NCBI GenBank assembly: GCA_001298575.1
Contig: LJCV01000033.1
Span: 30,228 to 94,227, forward strand
Source of the DNA: Actinobacteria bacterium OK074
GTDB taxonomy: Bacteria; Actinomycetota; Actinomycetes; Streptomycetales; Streptomycetaceae
DNA: 64,000 nucleotides
Reading direction: 5' to 3'
Positions 29,595 through 38,522 of the stretch are shown piece after piece. Position 1 is the first letter of the stretch, and every line of letters begins with the position of its first letter. The notes under the pieces are model-generated. The model did no database searches. It saw only the letters and a program-made list of their open reading frames with translations, and was not told where the DNA came from. The translations under genes were made by a program, and so were the position numbers.

Positions 29595-31013
29595 CTACTC
29601 GGCGGAGGCGTCCCGCCCGATGCGGCTGCGGACCGCCGTCTGTACTTCGTCCTCCTCCGCCGGATCGGCGGCGAGCCTGCGCAGGCGTTCGACGACGCGC
29701 GCGTCCCCCGTCTCGGCGTGCCGGGCGGCGATCTCCCGGGTGGTCTCCTCGCAGTCCCACAGGCACTCGACGGCGAACCCGGCGGCGAAGGAGGGATCGG
29801 TTGCGGCCAGGGCGCGGGCGGCCCGGCCGCGCAGATGGGAGGAGGCGGTCTCGCGGTAGATGTGCCGCAGGACGGGCGCGGCGCACACGATGCCGAGCCG
29901 TCCGGTGCCGTCGACCAGGGTCCACAGGGTCGGCGCGTCGGGTCCCTCGCCCCGTACGGCCTCGCGCAGCGCGCCGAGCACCAGGTCGCTGTCGCGGGTG
30001 CCGCCCCGGCAGGCGAGCATCCGGCCGGCGGCGGCGCCGAGGGCGTCGGGCCGGCGGGCCCACCCGCGCGCGCGGTCGACGGCGGCGACGCTGCGCATGC
30101 GTTCGAAGGCGTCCACGGCGGCCTCGACGACCAGGGACGATCCGTCGTCGACGGCGGCGGAGACGAGGTCGAGGGCCTCGGGATCATTGCCGTCGGCCAG
30201 GTAGCGCAGGGCGGTGCAGCGGGCGCCGTCGCCGCCGGTGCGGGCCGCGGCGAGGATCTCGGCCCGGTCCTCGGGGCCCGCGACGGCCGTCAGGCAGCGG
30301 GCGGCCGGAACGTGCAGCGGGGCGCCGCGGTCGAGGCCCTGCTGTGCCCATTCGAAGACCGCGCCGACGCTCCAGTCGGGCCGGGGTCCGGAGGGTCGCA
30401 TCTGACGCTGCCATCGGTCGAAGCAGCCGGTCTCCTGGGCGGCACGCACGCGTGCGCCGATGTACGGCCGCGGGTCGTCCGCCCACAGCCGCCAGGGCCG
30501 GGGTTCGAAGGAGTCCCGTACGGCGGCGGCGAGTTCGGCCTCGCCCTCGGGGTCGGCCGGGAAGCGGGCGAGCACGGGCAGGGCGAGCGAGCGCAGGCCC
30601 GAGTCGTCGTCGCGCAGGGCCAGTTCGTCCAGGGCCCAGGCCCAGTTGGCGCCGGTCGCCGCGTACCGGCGCAGCAGCGCGAGCGCGTCCTTCCTGCCGT
30701 ACGAGGCGAGGTGTCCGAGGACGGCGAGGGCGAGTCCGGTGCGGGACTCCTCGTCGTCCAGGACGTCCTCGGCGTCGAAGAGGTGCTCCTGGATGGCGCG
30801 CAGGTCGCCGCCGAGGTCCAGGTACAGGCGGGCGTAGTAGAGGGAGCGGTTCTCCACCTGCCAGTCGTGGCGGGGGTCGCGCAGCACACAGTGGTTCAGG
30901 GCCGCGAGCGCTTCCGCGCGTGGTGCCGTGAGTGCGTGCAGCGTGCCGTCGCCGCGGCCCCGCTGAAGCAGGCCGAGCAGCGTACCGCTGGGCGCTATGA
31001 CCGGATCGAACAT
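29595..31013 (-). CDS. HEAT-like repeat protein of unknown function
   Basis: The protein has 472 residues from the ATG at 31013, which has GTGAGG nine bases upstream; an in-frame GTG at 31028 would add five residues. It is entirely helical, with repeated two-helix units of roughly 30-40 residues, for example LALAVLGHLASYGRKDALALLRRYAATG, LVVEAAVDAFERMRSVAA and LRGRAARALAATDPSFAAGFAVECLW. It has no signal peptide or membrane segment. HEAT repeats form protein-binding scaffolds; no partner is suggested by the neighbours. Such proteins of about this length occur in many streptomycetes. Confidence 0.78.
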   Translation of the reverse strand: MFDPVIAPSGTLLGLLQRGRGDGTLHALTAPRAEALAALNHCVLRDPRHDWQVENRSLYYARLYLDLGGDLRAIQEHLFDAEDVLDDEESRTGLALAVLGHLASYGRKDALALLRRYAATGANWAWALDELALRDDDSGLRSLALPVLARFPADPEGEAELAAAVRDSFEPRPWRLWADDPRPYIGARVRAAQETGCFDRWQRQMRPSGPRPDWSVGAVFEWAQQGLDRGAPLHVPAARCLTAVAGPEDRAEILAAARTGGDGARCTALRYLADGNDPEALDLVSAAVDDGSSLVVEAAVDAFERMRSVAAVDRARGWARRPDALGAAAGRMLACRGGTRDSDLVLGALREAVRGEGPDAPTLWTLVDGTGRLGIVCAAPVLRHIYRETASSHLRGRAARALAATDPSFAAGFAVECLWDCEETTREIAARHAETGDARVVERLRRLAADPAEEDEVQTAVRSRIGRDASAE

Positions 31014-31334
31014 GGGAAACAGCCTCACATCAAGCGTCGACGCAACCGGGGAACACGCACTACCTGGCCGCGTGACTACACGTCGGGGCGCCCAACGTCC
31101 GTTGCTTGTTGTAGACCATCTTCCTCTGCCTCTCGTCGGTGGCCCAGGCGGGCCGCATCACGGCCCGCGCGGTGCGGCAACACCTGCCCAGCCATCACGT
31201 CCGTGAATCACGACGTCATGATGACCCGGCGTCCGACGCTGCCGCGACCGTATTTCCGGCGGCCTTGTCCCGCCTCCCCCGTTATGTGTGCCGTTCCCGG
31301 CCGGACCGGTGTTCCGGCCGACCGAGGTGGTCGA
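31014..31334. other. Intergenic region between HEAT-like and ankyrin genes
   Basis: It holds the promoter of the HEAT-like gene and the 3-prime flank of the ankyrin gene. I see no convincing ORF. One near-perfect 16-bp dyad, ATCACGACGTCATGAT, lies around 31206-31221 and could be a regulator site. Confidence 0.4.
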
Positions 31335-31727
31335 TCAGCGAGCGCCGAACAGGTCGAGCAGCTCCGCCTTGCCGAACATGCGGGCCGTGTCGACGGCCGA
31401 CGGCATGCCCGCGGTCGGATCGGCGCCGCCGTCCAGGAGCGCCCGGATGACCGTGTCCGACCCCTTGAAGACCGCGCCCGCGAGAGGCGTCTGGCCACGG
31501 TCGTTGACGTAGTTGGCCTCGGCGCCGCGCTCCAGGAGGGCGCGTACGGCGTCGGCGTGACCGTGGTAGGCGGCGAGCATCACGAGGGAGTCGCCGCGGT
31601 CGTTGGTGAGGTTGGCCGGCACACCCGCGTCCACATAGGCCACGAGCGCCTCGGTCTCGCCAGTGCGCGCGAGATCGAAGATCTTCGTCGCCAGCTCCAC
31701 GACCTCCGGGTCGGGGGCTTCACTCAT
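31335..31727 (-). CDS. Ankyrin-repeat protein
   Basis: The protein has 130 residues and consists of about three ankyrin repeats after a short acidic start. GETEALVAYVDAGVPANLTNDRGDSLVMLAAYHGHADAVRALLERGAEANYVNDRGQTPLAGAVFKGSDTVIRALLDGGADPTAG shows the repeat consensus (G-x-TPLxxA, LLxxGA). It has no signal or membrane segment. Small stand-alone ankyrin proteins bind partner proteins; in streptomycetes one is often linked to catalase, but no catalase is adjacent here. The partner is unknown. Confidence 0.85.
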   Translation of the reverse strand: MSEAPDPEVVELATKIFDLARTGETEALVAYVDAGVPANLTNDRGDSLVMLAAYHGHADAVRALLERGAEANYVNDRGQTPLAGAVFKGSDTVIRALLDGGADPTAGMPSAVDTARMFGKAELLDLFGAR

Positions 31728-31994
31728 CGGCCGGACCGCCTCTCACTAGTACGGGTGAATCGTCAGCGTACTGGCTTCCGCGGCACATGACGGGCCCCGC
31801 CCGAGGCAAAGCTCCCCACGGATTCTCTCCCTCACCGACCCCGCCCTGACGGACCGTTCCGGCAGGTCCGAAGGGCTCCGCCACCCGAGTGAAAATGCGC
31901 TCCTTACACCCATTTGCACCTTTTGTCGTATGGATACATGCTGTGATCCTGGAACAACTCATGGTGATCGTCCCCATCAACCAGGAGAACCCAC

Positions 31995-32189
31995 ATGATC
32001 CTGTCCATCTCCGGTGTCGTCCTGCTCGGCATCATCGTCTTCCTCTTCTTCCGCAAGGACGGCCTCAAGGCGTCCCACGCGATGGTCTCCGCCCTGTTCG
32101 GCTTCTACCTCGCGAGTACCGCCATCGCCCCGAGCATCAAGGCCGGCGGCGAGAGCCTGGCGAGCCTCCTCGGCGGGATCAAGTTCTGA
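31995..32189 (+). CDS. Small membrane protein (64 aa), partner of the P-loop-like protein
   Basis: The ATG at 31995 lies behind AGGAGAACCCAC. Residues 1-18 form a strongly hydrophobic helix (ILSISGVVLLGIIVFLFF), followed by RKDGLKASHAMVSALFGFYLASTAIAPSIKAGGESLASLLGGIKF, which can form a second, weaker helix. The start of the next gene is 41 bp downstream, so the two are probably one transcript. This resembles small membrane partners in Streptomyces integrative-element and FtsK/Tra-like loci, but no transfer genes are nearby. Function is unknown. Confidence 0.75.
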   Translation: MILSISGVVLLGIIVFLFFRKDGLKASHAMVSALFGFYLASTAIAPSIKAGGESLASLLGGIKF

Positions 32190-32230
32190 GTCCCCTTCCA
32201 GACGTACGTACGCACCTTCAGGAGACCGAA

Positions 32231-33811
32231 GTGGCCCGCCGCCCCCTCCCCCGCATTCTGAGCAACGGCAGCGCACAGCTCGCCCGCAGCCGGGAGCTGG
32301 CCCGGACGGCGGCCGACGGCGCCACCGACGTCCTCCACCCGCTGATCACGGTCACCCGTGGACTGCGCCGGCTGGCGGCCGCCGGCCGGCGCAAGTGGGC
32401 GGACACCCCGAAGGACCGCCGCGGGCCGCTCTTCTTCCTGGCCGCCTCGGTGGTCCTGGTCGTGGCGCTGGTGCCGTACGGACCGCTGCTCGCCGTCATC
32501 GCCCTGATGGCGGCGGCAGCCTGGAAGGGCCACGACCGCCCGGCCCCGGCGCCCACCGGCCCGGACGAGGCACAGGGCAAACGCCTGCGCTCCCTGTACG
32601 ACGCGCTGGTCCCGTACTTCTCCGCCCCCGGCGACCCCACGCCGCTCTACGAGCACGGCGGCGAGTGGGACCGGGCGTTCATCTCCTACGACTTCGACGA
32701 CACCGGCCGCGTGTCCCGGCTGGCGCTGCGTTACCCGGCGTACTTCACGGACGGCGAGCCGGAGTCCCGCGCGCGCATCGAGCAGCTCCTGTACGCGAAG
32801 GCGGGCCGGGGCCGCGAGTACCACTTCGCGTGGGACGAGGAGGGCAACGAACTGGCGGTGACCGTGCTGCCGCCGCTGCCCACCGACATCGCGGCCCAGC
32901 GGTTCGTGACCGCGCCGGGCGAGACGGTGCTCGGATTCACCGACCCGACGGACGTCCAGCGCACGCTTCCCCTCACCTACGGTGAGGAACAGCGCGACGT
33001 GCCGCCGGTGGTGTGGCGCACGGGCGTCCGCTCCACCGAACCCCACCTGCTGGTCCTGGGCGAACCCGGCACCGGCGCCACCACCCTGCTGCGTTCCGTC
33101 GCCCTCCAGGCCCTGCGCCACGGCGACGTCCTCGTCGTCGACGGCGGCGGCACCGGCGAGTACGCCTGCCTGACCGGCCGCGAGGGCGTCCTGGGCGTCG
33201 AGTGCGGCCTGGCCGGTGCGGTCGCGAGCCTGGAGTGGGCGGCCCACGAGACGGAACGGCGGCTGGTCGCGGCGGGCCGCGCGCGGCAGGCCGGCCACCA
33301 GCCGCCGGACGACGTGCAGCGACCGCTGTGGATCCTGCTCGACCGCCCGGGCGCGCTCGGCCACGTGGCACTCGCCGACGGCCATCAGGACCCCCAGTCC
33401 CTGCTCCAGGTACCCCTGCGGCACGGCCGCGCGGCGAACGTCACCGTCGTGGTGGCCGAACACTTCGACGCCGTGGACGGCCTGTCCGACGCGGTGCGCC
33501 AGCACACCCGCGCGCGCGTGGTGCTCGGCCCCGCGGCGACCGACCTCCTGGAGGCGGTCCTCGGCGCCCCGCCGCACACCACCCCGGTCAAGGACCTGCC
33601 CCCGGGCCGCGGTTACGCCCGCCTGGGCTCCGGCCCCGTCCTGCGCCTCCAAGTCCCGGCCACCCCGGACCCGTACGACGACGCCACCAGCGAGGCCCAC
33701 CGTCAGGCGGTACTGGACCTGCTGCCGGAGCGGACCACCGCGGTCGAGACCGCGGTGGACATGGAGAAGAAGGCGACGGAGGTGGGGGCGGAGGCCGTGG
33801 GCGTGGAGTGA
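32231..33811 (+). CDS. Membrane-anchored P-loop-like protein with degenerate Walker A (FtsK/Tra-like)
   Basis: The protein has 526 residues from a GTG at 32231 behind AGGAGACCGAA. A basic, amphipathic N-terminus (1-65) is followed by a hydrophobic hairpin at about 70-102 (GPLFFLAASVVLVVALVPYGPLLAVIALMAAAAW), giving a membrane anchor. The cytosolic part has LVLGEPGTGATTLLRS, a P-loop whose usual Lys is replaced by Ala283. The later PLWILLDRPG sits where Walker B would be but lacks the acidic pair. The C-terminal part is Ala/Val-rich alpha/beta. The layout recalls FtsK/SpoIIIE/Tra proteins that have lost ATPase residues. It is paired with a 64-aa membrane protein. Function is unknown; it may be a structural or regulatory pseudo-ATPase. 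Confidence 0.75.
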   Translation: MARRPLPRILSNGSAQLARSRELARTAADGATDVLHPLITVTRGLRRLAAAGRRKWADTPKDRRGPLFFLAASVVLVVALVPYGPLLAVIALMAAAAWKGHDRPAPAPTGPDEAQGKRLRSLYDALVPYFSAPGDPTPLYEHGGEWDRAFISYDFDDTGRVSRLALRYPAYFTDGEPESRARIEQLLYAKAGRGREYHFAWDEEGNELAVTVLPPLPTDIAAQRFVTAPGETVLGFTDPTDVQRTLPLTYGEEQRDVPPVVWRTGVRSTEPHLLVLGEPGTGATTLLRSVALQALRHGDVLVVDGGGTGEYACLTGREGVLGVECGLAGAVASLEWAAHETERRLVAAGRARQAGHQPPDDVQRPLWILLDRPGALGHVALADGHQDPQSLLQVPLRHGRAANVTVVVAEHFDAVDGLSDAVRQHTRARVVLGPAATDLLEAVLGAPPHTTPVKDLPPGRGYARLGSGPVLRLQVPATPDPYDDATSEAHRQAVLDLLPERTTAVETAVDMEKKATEVGAEAVGVE

Positions 33812-33859
33812 GCTCCGCCGGGGCCGCCGCCCCGGCCCGCCGGACAGGCAGCCCCGGAG

Positions 33860-33914
33860 CGCCGGGCGGGTGGGCACCGACGGACGGACACCGTCCGCGC
33901 CCACGCGCCCGGCG
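33860..33914. terminator. Convergent terminator between the P-loop-like gene and mocR
   Basis: The outer arms CGCCGGGCGGGTGGGC (33860-33875) and GCCCACGCGCCCGGCG (33899-33914) pair with one unpaired base. A second perfect hairpin, CGGACGG-ACA-CCGTCCG, lies inside at 33881-33897. Confidence 0.7.
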
Positions 33915-33917
33915 TTC

Positions 33918-35417
33918 TCACGCCACGAACGTCCGCGGCGACTCCCCCGTCCCGCTGGCCCCCGTCCGCACCAGTTCCGCCGCCGCGGCCAGCCGTACCG
34001 CCGCCTCGTCCGCGACCGCGCCGCCGACCGTGAACGGCAGCCGGACATAGCCCTCGAAGGCCCCGTCCACCCCGAACCGCGGCCCCGACGGCACCCGTAC
34101 CCCGGTCCGCTCCCCGGCCTCCGCCAGCCGGGAGCCGGACAGGCCGCCGGTGCGGACCCACAGGGTCAGACCGCCGTCGGGGACCTCGAACTCCCAGTCG
34201 GGCAGCTCCCGGCGCACAGCGGCGACCAGGGCGTCGCGGCAGTCGCGCGCCTGGGCCCGGCGCAGTTCCCCGGACTGTTCCCAGCCGCCGGTGTTCAACA
34301 GCCAGTTCACGGCGAGCTGTTCGAGCACGGGCGTGCCCATGTCGGCGTAGGCGCGGGCGGCGACCAGGCTGCGGATCACGTCCGGCGCGGCCCGTACCCA
34401 GCCGATCCGCAGGCCCGCCCAGAACGCCTTGCTGGCGGAGCCGACCGTGACCACCGTCGAGCCGCCCGGGTCGAAGCCGCACACCGGGCGCGGCATCCGC
34501 AGGTCGTCGTCCAGGTACAGCTCGCTCATCGTCTCGTCCACGACCAGGACCGTCCCGGCCGAGCGGGCCGCGTCCACCAGGCGGCGGCGCTGGTCCTCGT
34601 CGGCGAGCGCGCCGGTCGGGTTGTGGAAGTCGGCCACCACGTACGCGAGCCGGGGCGCCGCCTCGCGCAGCACCTGCCGCCAGCGGTCCAGGTCCCAGCC
34701 CGCGAGCCCGTCGGCCATCGCCACCGGCACCAGCCGGGCGCCCGCCTCCCGCATCAGCTGGAGGATGTTGGCGTAGGACGGCGACTCGACCGCGATGCGT
34801 TCGCCGCGGCCCCCGAAGAGGTGGCAGATCGCGTCGATCGCGCCCATGGCGCCGGTCGTCACCATGATCTGCTCGGGCATGGTCGGGATCCCGCGCGCGG
34901 TGTACCGCTCGGCGAGCATCGAGCGCAGCACCGGCAGCCCCGCCGGGTAGTCGCCGTGGGTGTGCGCGTACGGCGGCAGTTCCTCCAGGGCGCCCTGCAC
35001 CGCGCGCGTGAGCCACGGTTCGGGCGCGGGCAGGGCGGCGGTGCCCAGGTCGATCATCGAGCCGAGCGCCTCGGGCGGCAGCGGTTCCAGCCCCCGCGCG
35101 GGCAGCGGGTTGCCCGCCGGTACGGAGGTCCAGCTGCCCGCGCCCCGGCGCGACTCCAGGAACCCCTCGGTGCGCAGCGCCTCGTACGCCGCCGCCACCG
35201 TCGTACGGCTGACGGACAGGGCGAGGGCCAGTTCGCGTTCGGCGGGCAGCCGGGCGGCGACGGGGACGCGGCCCTCCAGGACGAGGAGGCGGACGCCGTC
35301 GGCGAGCGCGCGGTAGGCGGGCGGGCGCCGGGGGGGGGGGCCCGCGGGGCGGTCCTGCTGGGAGGTGAGCAGCCGGGCGAGCTGAGCGGCACCCACCGCC
35401 GAAGTCCACTGCGCCAT
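33918..35417 (-). CDS. MocR-type regulator (GntR winged helix fused to aminotransferase fold)
   Basis: The protein has 499 residues from the ATG at 35417. A GntR-type winged helix lies at about 30-95 (YRALADGVRLLVLEGRVPVAARLPAERELALALSVSRTTVAAAYEALRTEGF). A linker leads into a type-I aminotransferase domain with LVVDETMSELYLDD and SASKAFWAGLRIGW, where the Lys is the expected PLP-binding lysine. MocR proteins sense PLP or amino acids through this domain. It diverges from a YczE-type membrane protein 99 bp away, a recurrent MocR-YczE arrangement, and probably regulates it. The linker before the winged helix (PAGPPPRRPP) is encoded across an 11-G run at 35330-35340, with the frame intact. Confidence 0.9.
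   Translation of the reverse strand: MAQWTSAVGAAQLARLLTSQQDRPAGPPPRRPPAYRALADGVRLLVLEGRVPVAARLPAERELALALSVSRTTVAAAYEALRTEGFLESRRGAGSWTSVPAGNPLPARGLEPLPPEALGSMIDLGTAALPAPEPWLTRAVQGALEELPPYAHTHGDYPAGLPVLRSMLAERYTARGIPTMPEQIMVTTGAMGAIDAICHLFGGRGERIAVESPSYANILQLMREAGARLVPVAMADGLAGWDLDRWRQVLREAAPRLAYVVADFHNPTGALADEDQRRRLVDAARSAGTVLVVDETMSELYLDDDLRMPRPVCGFDPGGSTVVTVGSASKAFWAGLRIGWVRAAPDVIRSLVAARAYADMGTPVLEQLAVNWLLNTGGWEQSGELRRAQARDCRDALVAAVRRELPDWEFEVPDGGLTLWVRTGGLSGSRLAEAGERTGVRVPSGPRFGVDGAFEGYVRLPFTVGGAVADEAAVRLAAAAELVRTGASGTGESPRTFVA
35330..35340. repeat. Homopolymeric tract of 11 G in mocR
   Basis: Eleven consecutive G on the plus strand (C in the coding sense) lie near the 5-prime end of mocR, about codons 26-29. 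Any slip of one or two bases would truncate the protein early. Confidence 0.85.
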
Positions 35418-35516
35418 GATCTCAGTCCACCTTCCCCGAATTGGCCATGGATGCGTTCCGCTTCCACGCCACAGAGTGGCACGCGCCAGGCCACTACCAC
35501 CACAGGGGGGCACCAC

Positions 35517-36203
35517 TTGTCCGCGCCGAGCAGTCCATTGCCCGACCCCGGCGTCCCGCCGCGGCGCCTCGTACGCCGTCTCGTCCACCTCTACGCCGGG
35601 CTCGCCCTCTACGGCGCCAGTTCGGCGCTGCTGGTGGAGGCGGGGCTCGGGCTGGAGCCGTGGGGCGTGCTGCACCAGGGGCTGGCCGACCGGTCCGGGG
35701 TGAGCATCGGGGTGGTGTCGATCTTCGTGGGCGCGGCCGTGCTGCTGCTGTGGATCCCGCTGCGCCAGCGGCCGGGGCTGGGCACGGTCTCCAACGTGTT
35801 CGTCGTCGGCCTGGCCATCGACGCCACGCTCGGTCTCGTGCCGACCGTGCACTCCCTGGCCGTCCGCGTCCCGCTGCTACTGGCGGGCATCCTGCTCAAC
35901 GGCGCGGCCACCGGCCTCTACATCTCCGCCCGGTTCGGCCCCGGCCCGCGCGACGGCCTGATGACCGGTCTGCACCGGCGCACGGGCCGCTCGCTCAGGC
36001 TCATGCGCACGGCCGTCGAGATCGCCGTCGTCGGCACCGGATTCCTGCTCGGCGGCACGGTCGGCGTCGGCACGATCCTGTACGCGGTGACCATCGGACC
36101 GCTCGCGCAGTACTTCCTGCGGGTGTTCGCCGTCCCGGCGGCATCGGGCCGCAGCACGGTCGTTGCCACCGGGTCACCCGAGCGGGCGATACTGCGTCGG
36201 TGA
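35517..36203 (+). CDS. YczE/YitT-type membrane protein
   Basis: The protein has 228 residues from a TTG at 35517; AGGGGGG at 35504-35510 is the matching ribosome site, and no ATG/GTG lies suitably. About five to six hydrophobic helices are visible, with the family segments LYGASSALLVEAGLGLEPWGVLHQGLADRSGVSIGVVSIFVGAAVLLLWIPL and GPGPRDGLMTGLHRRTGRSLRLMRTAVEIAVVGTGFLLGG. It is a predicted inner-membrane transporter-like protein of unknown cargo. The gene diverges from mocR and overlaps the next gene by 4 bp. Confidence 0.85.
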   Translation: MSAPSSPLPDPGVPPRRLVRRLVHLYAGLALYGASSALLVEAGLGLEPWGVLHQGLADRSGVSIGVVSIFVGAAVLLLWIPLRQRPGLGTVSNVFVVGLAIDATLGLVPTVHSLAVRVPLLLAGILLNGAATGLYISARFGPGPRDGLMTGLHRRTGRSLRLMRTAVEIAVVGTGFLLGGTVGVGTILYAVTIGPLAQYFLRVFAVPAASGRSTVVATGSPERAILRR

Positions 36204-36967
36204 CCCCGACCGTTCGCCATCCCTACCTCGACCATCCGGGCCCGATCGCCTTCGCCCACCGGGGCGGTTCGGCGGACGGCCTGGAGAACACCGCGGCCCA
36301 GTTCCGGCGCGCCGTGGCGGCCGGCTACCGCTACCTGGAGACGGACGTGCACGCCACGGCCGACGGCAGGCTCGTCGCCCTGCACGACGCGACCCTCGAC
36401 CGGGTCACCGACGGCGCGGGCCGCATCGCCGACCTGCCCTGGGCGGACGTGCGGCACGCGCGCGTGGCGGGCAGCGAACCGGTGCCCCTCTTCGAGGAGC
36501 TGCTCGAAGAGTTCCCCGAGGCCCGCTGGAACGTCGACTGCAAGGCCGCACCCGCCCTGGACCCGCTGCTCGACCTGCTGGAACGCGCCGACGCCTGGGA
36601 CCGCGTCTGCCTGGGCTCGTTCTCCGAGGCCCGCGTCGTGCTCGCCCAGCGCCTGGCCGGGCCGCGGCTGGCGACCTCGTACGGCACCCGGGGCGTTCTC
36701 GACCTGCGGCTGCGGTCCTGGGGGCTGCCCGCGCCGGTGCGCCGGTCGGCGGTGGCCGCGCAGGTGCCCGAGGCGCAGTCGGGGATCCCCGTGGTCGACC
36801 GGCGCTTCGTGCGCACCGCGCACGCGCTGGGGTTGCAGGTCCACGTGTGGACGGTCAACGAGGCCGAGCGGATGCACCGTCTCCTGGACCTGGGAGTCGA
36901 TGGCATCATGACCGATCACATCGACACACTGCGCAAGGTTCTTCAGGAACGGGGCTCCTGGGTCTGA
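36200..36967 (+). CDS. Glycerophosphodiester phosphodiesterase (GDPD family)
   Basis: The protein has 255 residues from a GTG overlapping the YczE stop (GTGA). Catalytic signatures are AHRGG (His20, Arg21), ENT (Glu29), LETDVH (Glu47, Asp49) and LHD (His62). These are the metal and acid-base residues of GDPD enzymes, which hydrolyse glycerophosphodiesters to glycerol-3-phosphate and an alcohol. A WTVNEAERMHRLLDLGVDGIMTD segment near the C-terminus is the usual closing block. It lacks a signal peptide, so it is cytoplasmic. Coupling to the YczE-type protein is notable but unexplained. Confidence 0.92.
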   Translation: MTPTVRHPYLDHPGPIAFAHRGGSADGLENTAAQFRRAVAAGYRYLETDVHATADGRLVALHDATLDRVTDGAGRIADLPWADVRHARVAGSEPVPLFEELLEEFPEARWNVDCKAAPALDPLLDLLERADAWDRVCLGSFSEARVVLAQRLAGPRLATSYGTRGVLDLRLRSWGLPAPVRRSAVAAQVPEAQSGIPVVDRRFVRTAHALGLQVHVWTVNEAERMHRLLDLGVDGIMTDHIDTLRKVLQERGSWV

Positions 36968-37007
36968 CACCCCGCGCGGTCCGTTCCAGGGGAAGGGCAG
37001 ATCGCCG

Positions 37008-38354
37008 ATGGGTACGCAGACGCTGCGGCCGGACGAGGCGGACGACACCGCCGCCCGGCGCCGCGAGCAGCACGGCTGGTACGTCTACGACTGGGCCTGC
37101 TCGGTCTACTCGACGATCGCCCTGACCGTGTTCCTGGGGCCCTATCTGACGTCGGTCGCGAAGTCGGCGGCGGACGCGGACGGGTACGTGCACCCGCTGG
37201 GGATACCCGTGCGGGCCGGTTCCTTCTTCGCGTACTGCGTGTCCCTGTCCGTGATCATCGCGATCGTGGCCATGCCGCTGGCGGGTTCGGCGGCCGACCG
37301 CACGGGCCGCAAGAAGCCGCTGCTGGCGCTCGCCGCGTACGTGGGGGCGGCGGCCACCACGGGCATGTTCTTCCTGGACGGCGACCGCTATCTGCTGGGC
37401 GGCGCGCTGCTGATCGTCGCGAACGCGTCGCTGGCCGTGTCGATGGTCGTCTACAACTCCTACCTGCCGCAGATCGCGCCGCCCGAGGAACGCGACGCGG
37501 TCTCCTCGCGCGGCTGGGCGTTCGGCTACGGCGCCGGTTCGCTGATGCTGATCGTGAGCCTGGTCCTGTACACCGCGCACGACTCCTTCGGCCTGTCCGA
37601 GTCGGCCGCGGTCCGCATCTGCCTGGCCTCGGCGGGCCTGTGGTGGGGCGCCTTCACCCTCGTCCCCCTGAAGCGGCTGCGCGACCGCCGTACGACGATG
37701 GAGCGGGCCCCGGCGCACGGCTGGCGGCAGTTCGCGGCGACCGTCCGGGAGATGCGCCGCACCCCGCTCACGCTCTCCTTCCTGCTGGCGTACCTGATCT
37801 ACAACGACGGCATCCAGACGGTGATCTCGCAGGCGTCGGTGTACGGCTCCGAGGAGCTGGACCTGAGCCAGTCGACGCTCATCACGGCCGTACTGCTGGT
37901 CCAGGTGCTCGCGGTCGGCGGCGCCCTGGGCCTCGGGCGGCTCGCCCGGACCCACGGAGCCAAACGAACGATCCTGGGCTCCCTGGCGGCCTGGACGCTG
38001 ACCCTGGCCGCCGGGTACTTCCTGCCGGCCGGCGCGCCCGGGTGGTTCTTCGCGCTCGCGGCCTGCATCGGGCTGGTCCTGGGCGGCAGCCAGGCCCTGT
38101 CCCGCTCGCTGTTCTCGCACCTCGTGCCGCCGGGCAAGGAGGCCGAGTACTTCTCCGCGTACGAGATGAGCGACCGCGGCATGAGCTGGCTGGGACCGCT
38201 GCTGTTCGGTCTGACCTACCAGCTGACCGGAAGTTATCGTGACGCGATCGTCTCGCTCGTGGTCTTCTTTGCCCTCGGGTTCGCCCTGCTGGCCCGGGTC
38301 CCGGTACGGCAGGCGATCCACGACGCGGGCAACCCGGTTCCGGAGAGGATTTAG
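37008..38354 (+). CDS. MFS transporter, UMF1/Atg22-like family
   Basis: The protein has 448 residues with about 12 membrane helices. It opens with QHGWYVYDWACSVYSTIALTVFLGPYLTSVA, the UMF1 signature (WxxYDWAxSxY), and has GSAADRTGRKKPLLAL in the loop 2-3 position. GGSQALSRSLFSHLVPPGKEAEYFSAYEMSDRGMSWLGPLLFG is the conserved second-half block. Relatives include vacuolar amino-acid effluxers, and bacterial members are uncharacterised. The ATG at 37008 follows GGGGAAGGG. It stands alone, 40 bp after the phosphodiesterase. Confidence 0.88.
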   Translation: MGTQTLRPDEADDTAARRREQHGWYVYDWACSVYSTIALTVFLGPYLTSVAKSAADADGYVHPLGIPVRAGSFFAYCVSLSVIIAIVAMPLAGSAADRTGRKKPLLALAAYVGAAATTGMFFLDGDRYLLGGALLIVANASLAVSMVVYNSYLPQIAPPEERDAVSSRGWAFGYGAGSLMLIVSLVLYTAHDSFGLSESAAVRICLASAGLWWGAFTLVPLKRLRDRRTTMERAPAHGWRQFAATVREMRRTPLTLSFLLAYLIYNDGIQTVISQASVYGSEELDLSQSTLITAVLLVQVLAVGGALGLGRLARTHGAKRTILGSLAAWTLTLAAGYFLPAGAPGWFFALAACIGLVLGGSQALSRSLFSHLVPPGKEAEYFSAYEMSDRGMSWLGPLLFGLTYQLTGSYRDAIVSLVVFFALGFALLARVPVRQAIHDAGNPVPERI

Positions 38355-38522
38355 CGCTGGACGGAAAAGAGCGGTAGTGTACGCCGTTGGCCTGCCAGGC
38401 GTACCGTTACTGCGCGTCAAAGATGCCGAAACGGTGGGTTGCATCTGCTGGTAGATGTGACAAACCGGGCGCAGGTGGGTACAACAAGGGGCGGCTACGA
38501 CGGCGACACATGACCCACAACG

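Noticed and set aside
31995-33811. Integrative conjugative element locus
   Set aside because: Apart from the Tra-like look of these two proteins there is no replication, integrase, excisionase or attachment site nearby.
35281-35345. Frameshift in mocR at the G11 run
   Set aside because: The frame is intact on both sides and both the winged helix and the aminotransferase domain read through, so no break is present in this sequence.
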